Notes under the pieces: model-generated | Databases searched by the model: none | The model's input: the letters and a program-made list of their open reading frames with translations, nothing else | Told to the model about the DNA's origin: nothing | NCBI GenBank assembly: GCA_035650355.1 | Contig: DASRHT010000022.1 | Span: forward strand, 124,001-188,000 | Reading direction: 5' to 3' | Length of the DNA: 64,000 nt | Source of the DNA: DASRHT01 sp035650355 | GTDB taxonomy: Bacteria > Chloroflexota > Ktedonobacteria > Ktedonobacterales > Ktedonobacteraceae | Part shown: piece by piece, positions 60,075 through 64,000 of the stretch | Numbering within the stretch: the first letter of the stretch is position 1 | Layout of the letters: every line of letters begins with the position of its first letter | Made by a program: the position numbers and the translations under genes

Positions 60075-61667
60075 TTACAATGGAATGTTGCCGTGCTTCT
60101 TGGGTGGATTAGCGTCGCGTTTGTTCTTCAGCATCTCCAAAGCGTTGATGAGCTTGGTACGGGTGTGGCGTGGCTCAATGACCTCGTCAATATAGCCACG
60201 GGCGGCGGCAATGTATGGATTGGCGAATTTCTCGGTGTATTCCGCGATCAGCTCTTTGCGCCGCTGCTCCGGGTCCTCCGCCTTCTCAATTTCGTCTTTG
60301 AAAAGGATGTTGACCGCGCCATCTGCGCCCATTACGGCGATTTCGGCGGTGGGCCAGGCGTAGTTGATATCGCCGCGCACATGCTTGCTGCTCATCACGT
60401 CGTAGGCGCCGCCGTACGCTTTGCGCGTAATCACGGTAATCTTAGGCACCGTCGCTTCGCAGTAGGCGTAGAGGAGCTTCGCGCCATGACGGATAATACC
60501 GTTATGCTCCTGCCCCACTCCTGGCAGGAAGCCTGGCACATCCTCGAAAGTGATGATCGGAATATTGAAGCAGTCGCAGAAGCGCACGAAGCGAGCGGCC
60601 TTATCCGAGGCGTTGATATCGAGCACGCCCGCCATGACGCGCGGTTGCTGCGCCACGATGCCGATGGGGCGACCGTTGAGGCGAGCAAACCCGACGATGA
60701 TGTTTTTCGCGAAATGTTCCTGCACCTCGAAGAATTCGCCATTGTCAACGATATAGTTGATCACGGCCTTCATATCGTATGGCTTGCTGGGATTATCAGG
60801 GATGATGCTGTTCAGCTCTTCTTCGCTGCGGTTCGGCTGATCGCTGGGAGTGACGCGAGGAGGATCATCCAGGTTGTTGGAAGGAATGTAGCTCATCAAC
60901 TGGCGAATCATGCGCACGCAATCCGGCTCGCTGGGACAGGCGAAGTGGGCGACGCCGCTGGTGCTGTTATGGACCTTCGCGCCCCCCAGCTCTTCAAACG
61001 TCACGTCTTCGTGCGTGACCGCTTTGAGCACGTTGGGGCCGGTGACAAACATATAGCTCGTCTCTTCGACCATGAAGATAAAATCTGTGATGGCGGGCGA
61101 GTAGACCGCGCCGCCCGCGCACGGCCCCATGATGGCGGAAATCTGTGGTACCACGCCGGAGGCCAGGGTGTTGCGCAGAAAAATATCGGCGTACGCGCCC
61201 AGGCTGACCACGCCCTCTTGAATGCGTGCGCCGCCCGAATCGTTTAGTCCGATCACTGGCGCGCCGTTTTTCATTGCCAGGTCCATGACCTTACAGATTT
61301 TCTCGGCGTGAGCTTCGGACAGGGAGCCGCCGAAGACCGTGAAATCCTGCGAGAAAACGTAGACGAGGCGCCCATCGATCTGCCCATAGCCGGTAACCAC
61401 CCCATCGCCCGGGATGCGCTGCTCATCAAGGCCAAAGTCCGAGGCGCGATGGGTCACAAACATATCCAGTTCGTTAAAGCTGCCGGGATCGAGCAAAAGA
61501 TCTATGCGTTCGCGCGCGGTTAACTTGCCTTTTTTGTGCTGGGTCTCAATGCGTTTAACGCCACCGCCCAGCGTAGCCGCCGCCTTCAACTCGTGCAGTT
61601 CCGCGATCTTCTCGCGCGTCCCCTTACTATTCGCCGTCTCTTGCGAGCTACGTTCACTCGTGGTCAT
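60075..61667 (-). CDS. Acyl-CoA carboxylase carboxyltransferase (beta) subunit
   Basis: A 530-aa carboxyltransferase of the PccB/AccD5 type: KGKLTARERIDLLLDPGSF near the N-terminus, VIGLNDSGGARIQEGV (first oxyanion hole), IMGPCAGGAVYSPA, and in the second half GVVAQQPRVMAGVLDINASDKAARF, FLPGVGQEHNGII, TVITRKAYGGAYDVMSSK. It transfers CO2 from biotin to acetyl- or propionyl-CoA. ATG 61667 follows GGAG; the frame to 61775 runs through the promoter region. No biotin carboxylase gene is adjacent. Divergent from a TetR regulator whose operator lies in the shared gap. Confidence 0.94.
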   Translation of the reverse strand: MTTSERSSQETANSKGTREKIAELHELKAAATLGGGVKRIETQHKKGKLTARERIDLLLDPGSFNELDMFVTHRASDFGLDEQRIPGDGVVTGYGQIDGRLVYVFSQDFTVFGGSLSEAHAEKICKVMDLAMKNGAPVIGLNDSGGARIQEGVVSLGAYADIFLRNTLASGVVPQISAIMGPCAGGAVYSPAITDFIFMVEETSYMFVTGPNVLKAVTHEDVTFEELGGAKVHNSTSGVAHFACPSEPDCVRMIRQLMSYIPSNNLDDPPRVTPSDQPNRSEEELNSIIPDNPSKPYDMKAVINYIVDNGEFFEVQEHFAKNIIVGFARLNGRPIGIVAQQPRVMAGVLDINASDKAARFVRFCDCFNIPIITFEDVPGFLPGVGQEHNGIIRHGAKLLYAYCEATVPKITVITRKAYGGAYDVMSSKHVRGDINYAWPTAEIAVMGADGAVNILFKDEIEKAEDPEQRRKELIAEYTEKFANPYIAAARGYIDEVIEPRHTRTKLINALEMLKNKRDANPPKKHGNIPL

Positions 61668-61768
61668 ACTACTCAACTCCGTTGTTTTGTTTTTGATTGA
61701 AAAAGAGTGGGTACAGACGCAGTATATCACATGGAATCCGGCAGGTGTCTGTCTTTTCGATGATGCTC

Positions 61769-61814
61769 TTGACATAACTCATTTTCGCTGATATAGTCTG
61801 TACTAATCGGTACA
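61769..61814 (+). promoter_or_regulatory. Consensus promoter with TetR-type palindromic operator
   Basis: TTGACA (61769-61774), 17 bp, TATAGT (61792-61797), then TGTAC-N6-GTACA (61799-61814) directly over the expected start site, and a further GGTACA half-site near 61824. It lies 57 bp before the TetR gene and ~100 bp from the divergent carboxylase gene, so the regulator likely represses itself and perhaps the carboxylase. Confidence 0.75.
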
Positions 61815-61870
61815 TTATCAAGGTACATTTAGAAAGTATAAACAAACACCTGTTAATAAAGGAGCGTAGC

Positions 61871-62509
61871 ATGCCTTTTTCACGTTTTGCCAGGATGCCA
61901 GACGAGAAACGCGAGCGGCTGATGATTGTGGCGGCGCAAGAGTTTGCCGCTAACGGCTTCGAGGCGGCCTCGTTCAATCGCATTTTGGAGGAGGCACAGA
62001 TCGGGAAAAGTTCGGCCTATTACTACTTCGAGGATAAGGCCGACCTCTTTTGCACCGTTACCCAGTATTGCATTGATCGCTTGCAGCTTGCACCGCCTGA
62101 TGAAGAGGTTTCCTCGCTCACCGCCGAAACGTTCTGGTCGGAGCTGGCAAGGATTCACGATCAGCCACTGTTGCGCACGCTGGAGCAGCCATGGCTCTTC
62201 GGCGTTGTGCGCGCCGCCGAACGCTTGACGCGAGAGTCGTTGCAGCGCGAAACTCTGGCGCAGCTTGCTCGCTACCTGAACAGCTATATCGCAACCAACA
62301 TGGGCGCAATGATTAAACGTGGGCAGGAACTAGGACTGATCCGCACCGATCTTCCCGATGATCTGCTGATCGCCTGGTTCAGAGCCGTCGATGGCGCGAG
62401 CGATAACTGGCTCCTTGCTCATCTGGAGCAGCTTGATCAAGAGGCGATTACCCGCATCTCGCATCAAACTATAGCAACAATTCAACACATGCTGGCCCCA
62501 TTAGTTTAA
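61871..62509 (+). CDS. TetR family transcriptional regulator
   Basis: A 212-aa TetR: the N-terminal DEKRERLMIVAAQEFAANGFEAASFNRILEEAQIGKSSAYYYFEDKADLF is a full TetR helix-turn-helix. The remainder is the alpha-helical ligand domain. AAAGGAG precedes the ATG. It lies divergently from an acyl-CoA carboxylase subunit and is followed by a small membrane protein; an acyl-CoA-type or lipid-related ligand is a reasonable guess, not shown by the sequence. Confidence 0.93.
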   Translation: MPFSRFARMPDEKRERLMIVAAQEFAANGFEAASFNRILEEAQIGKSSAYYYFEDKADLFCTVTQYCIDRLQLAPPDEEVSSLTAETFWSELARIHDQPLLRTLEQPWLFGVVRAAERLTRESLQRETLAQLARYLNSYIATNMGAMIKRGQELGLIRTDLPDDLLIAWFRAVDGASDNWLLAHLEQLDQEAITRISHQTIATIQHMLAPLV

Positions 62510-62545
62510 GTTAATGTTATATATGCTATGAAAAGGATGGAATCT

Positions 62546-63217
62546 ATGTCTATACGCTTGTTCCGCACCCTGATTGCGCTGAGCGGTATCGTTGGCGTCA
62601 TTATGCTGGTCACGTCTTTTGCGATTAATCCTGGTCCCCCGCCTGGCACATCTTTTGCCCAATTACTCGCCTTTGGTAGCAAGTATGGTACGGCTATCCG
62701 CCTCGGGGCGTGGCTACAAGCCGTTGCCCCCTGTCTCATCGTGCTCTTCGCCTTTGGCGTCGTCCACCTCGCAGGCGCTACCAACCGCCTGGCAGGCTGG
62801 ATGACCCTGTTTGGTGGGGTTGTCCTGACGATGGTAAGTCTAGTAGAGGTGGCCTTTTACCTTAGCGCCATCAACGGCGACCCGGCGAGGACGTTGTTAA
62901 TCAGCCTCGACTTGATCCATGCCGTCCAGAACGAGTACTCGATGGTAGCTGCGCCGCTGCTCTTTTTGCCGCTCGGCTGGATTATTGTCAACTCGCGGGT
63001 ATTGCCTCGCCCACTCGGATACCTGGCATTTGTGCTTGGAGGGCTGTTCGTCGTCCTGGGGCTACCTGTACTCTTCGTGCCCTCCATTCAAACTGTGGTC
63101 AATATCCTGTCGATCATTCAAGGTGTCTGGTGGCTAGCTGCCGCTGTTACCCTTCTCGTTTTGACAGGAAAAACCTCTTTTGTAGTGGGACAAAGTAGTG
63201 ATAGTATGATTGCGTAG
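62546..63217 (+). CDS. Polytopic membrane protein downstream of TetR
   Basis: About 223 aa. ATG 62546 has AAAAGGA 8 nt upstream; ATGs at 62528 and 62537 are in frame. Six to seven hydrophobic helices are visible, for example TLIALSGIVGVIMLVTSFAI, LQAVAPCLIVLFAFGVVHLAG, GWMTLFGGVVLTMVSLVEVAFYL and LGYLAFVLGGLFVVLGLPVL. I recognise no family. It starts 36 nt after the TetR gene, so the regulator probably controls it, and a terminator follows. Confidence 0.72.
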   Translation: MSIRLFRTLIALSGIVGVIMLVTSFAINPGPPPGTSFAQLLAFGSKYGTAIRLGAWLQAVAPCLIVLFAFGVVHLAGATNRLAGWMTLFGGVVLTMVSLVEVAFYLSAINGDPARTLLISLDLIHAVQNEYSMVAAPLLFLPLGWIIVNSRVLPRPLGYLAFVLGGLFVVLGLPVLFVPSIQTVVNILSIIQGVWWLAAAVTLLVLTGKTSFVVGQSSDSMIA

Positions 63218-63241
63218 ATTAACGCTGGAAAAATGCAAAAG

Positions 63242-63277
63242 GGGATGTTCCTCATCAGATGAGGAACATCCCTTTTT
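63242..63277. terminator. Rho-independent terminator between convergent genes
   Basis: Perfect 14-bp arms GGGATGTTCCTCAT and complement (63242-63255, 63259-63272) with a 3-nt loop, followed by TTTTT on the plus strand; a matching A-rich run precedes the stem, so it can serve the gene at 63281 as well. Confidence 0.88.
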
Positions 63278-63280
63278 CGT

Positions 63281-63703
63281 CTATAGTGCATACTTCTGCT
63301 TTTCATGAGCAAAGTACGCTCGCACATGTGGACTCAGCAGGTATCCCAGCATTGCCGTAATAATTGCCAATCCGATTACTTTGTCTAGCGCGAAACTACG
63401 TGAGGCTACAAAACCAATATCTGCCACGATATGCACCAGGATAAAGATTATGTTAGCTGCCCAGGCCCAGCGATATCCCTTCCATAATCCATAGCTGAGG
63501 CTCAGGTAGAAGACGCCGAGTACAATCAAGACGATGGAGAGCACCGGCGCTAGAAACTGCAAGAAGCCAAGCCCTTGTGCCACCGCCGACGTGTTGAGCA
63601 AGAACAGCGCGGGCACCGCGCCGCCAACCAGCGAAAGCAGGCCGGCCAGAACAAGAATAATACAGATGATATTCAGGCCGCGAGGTCGTGTGAGAGATTT
63701 CAT
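63281..63703 (-). CDS. Small polytopic membrane protein
   Basis: 140 aa with four hydrophobic helices (NIICIILVLAGLLSLVGGAVPALF, FLQFLAPVLSIVLIVLGVFYLSL, WAWAANIIFILVHIVADIGF, VIGLAIITAMLGYLLSPHV). The layout resembles small DUF-type four-TM proteins of many Chloroflexota. ATG 63703 has AAAGGAG 9 nt upstream; the frame to 63802 lacks a ribosome site. Function unknown. Confidence 0.72.
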   Translation of the reverse strand: MKSLTRPRGLNIICIILVLAGLLSLVGGAVPALFLLNTSAVAQGLGFLQFLAPVLSIVLIVLGVFYLSLSYGLWKGYRWAWAANIIFILVHIVADIGFVASRSFALDKVIGLAIITAMLGYLLSPHVRAYFAHEKQKYAL

Positions 63704-63926
63704 GATAGCTACTCCTTTGCTTTTCATTGCTGTTTCAATAATTCGTCTAGCAGGATTATCAATATGGGAAGCATCCCAATGATCAGTAACGATCTTGAGC
63801 AAAGTATAGCTGACGTGCCAGCGACTGTAATGCGTCTATAGATGTGATGTGGATGCGACTCTAGTCGCGTTGTTGAGAGGGGATTGAACTCGTTGACCCG
63901 GGCCTGCTTTCAGTGCAAGCGTTTTA

Positions 63927-63961
63927 TTATCTCTCAAAGTATTGACTTATCTCTCAAAGTA
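63927..63961. promoter_or_regulatory. Two 15-bp direct repeats, 20 bp apart
   Basis: TTATCTCTCAAAGTA occurs at 63927-63941 and 63947-63961, a spacing of two helical turns, which suits tandem binding of a regulator. The target gene would start beyond the right edge of the window. The rest of 63704-64000 holds no gene. Confidence 0.4.
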
Positions 63962-64000
63962 ACTTATAGTTATTTAAAATGATCTCTTATAGCGAAAGAT

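Noticed and set aside
60093..61247. 384-codon plus-strand open frame
   Set aside because: It lies entirely antisense to the carboxylase gene, whose motifs are complete; the antisense product has the His/Arg/Asp-rich look of a shadow frame and no ribosome site.
63865..63925. tRNA-like 3' half on the minus strand
   Set aside because: A 5-bp anticodon-stem-like CTTGC/GCAGG with a 7-nt loop is visible, but the base before the anticodon is C, the T-arm does not pair and no D-arm or acceptor 5' strand exists; at most a degenerate relic.
63900..63965. CRISPR-like repeat at the right edge
   Set aside because: Only two 15-bp units with a 5-bp spacing between them; no array.

Overview
The window reads as chromosomal DNA of a GC-moderate (roughly 50-55% by eye), gene-dense, soil-type bacterium. 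I infer Chloroflexota, most likely class Ktedonobacteria. The reasons are the linked housekeeping run coaD / coiled-coil gene / DUF177 / rpmF / fabD / Asp23 / nusB / acpP, many ECF sigma factors and sensor kinases, a zinc-finger ClpC with a CIRCE site, many lineage-type membrane proteins without a known family, and heavy seeding of intergenic DNA with palindromic repeats. No rRNA, tRNA or CRISPR array was found, so the lineage call is inference.

Layout. 1-7.6 kb: a pentapeptide-repeat/channel protein, an AlkZ-like glycosylase, a VanZ-like protein, a PadR regulator coupled to a permease-prefix/VanZ fusion, an alpha/beta hydrolase, a DinB-like protein, a metallophosphoesterase and two broken genes (S41 peptidase, class C beta-lactamase-like hydrolase). 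7.7-14.5 kb: a large secreted protein, then an AT-richer three-gene island (MerR-type regulator, 1006-aa adenine methyltransferase, PD-(D/E)XK-like nuclease) abutting a truncated hydrolase gene; this is the best candidate for a new defence module. 14.6-23.1 kb: membrane proteins, two tandem rhomboid proteases, two tandem GlsB/YeaQ proteins, two small membrane proteins with an MFS transporter. 23.1-30.4 kb: tatAC behind an ECF sigma gene and its small membrane partner, then the acpP-nusB-Asp23-fabD-rpmF-DUF177-coaD housekeeping run. 30.5-37.3 kb: an ECF sigma/membrane protein pair, two sensor kinases, an MBL-fold hydrolase. 37.4-45.7 kb: MmgE/PrpD protein, CIRCE-controlled ClpC-like ATPase, HTH-GAF protein, acyl-CoA dehydrogenase, histidine phosphatase, ATP-grasp enzyme. 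46-52.5 kb: a mannosyltransferase-like membrane protein, prfA, a HAD phosphatase, and an NrtR-like regulator with an isochorismatase/nicotinamidase-like enzyme. 52.9-64 kb: a pseudokinase-DinG-like helicase fusion interrupted by a class 3 intein in its Walker A motif, a LuxR-type STAND ATPase, an acyl-CoA carboxylase beta subunit divergent from a TetR regulator, and membrane proteins.

The strongest unusual signals are: (1) the MerR/methyltransferase/nuclease operon; (2) the pseudokinase-helicase fusion and its intein; (3) two copies of a ~172-bp palindromic MITE with terminal inverted repeats and 11-13 bp target duplications, plus a second MITE type; (4) two dispersed short palindromic repeat families; and (5) several promoter/operator pairs whose palindromes sit exactly at -35 or +1.
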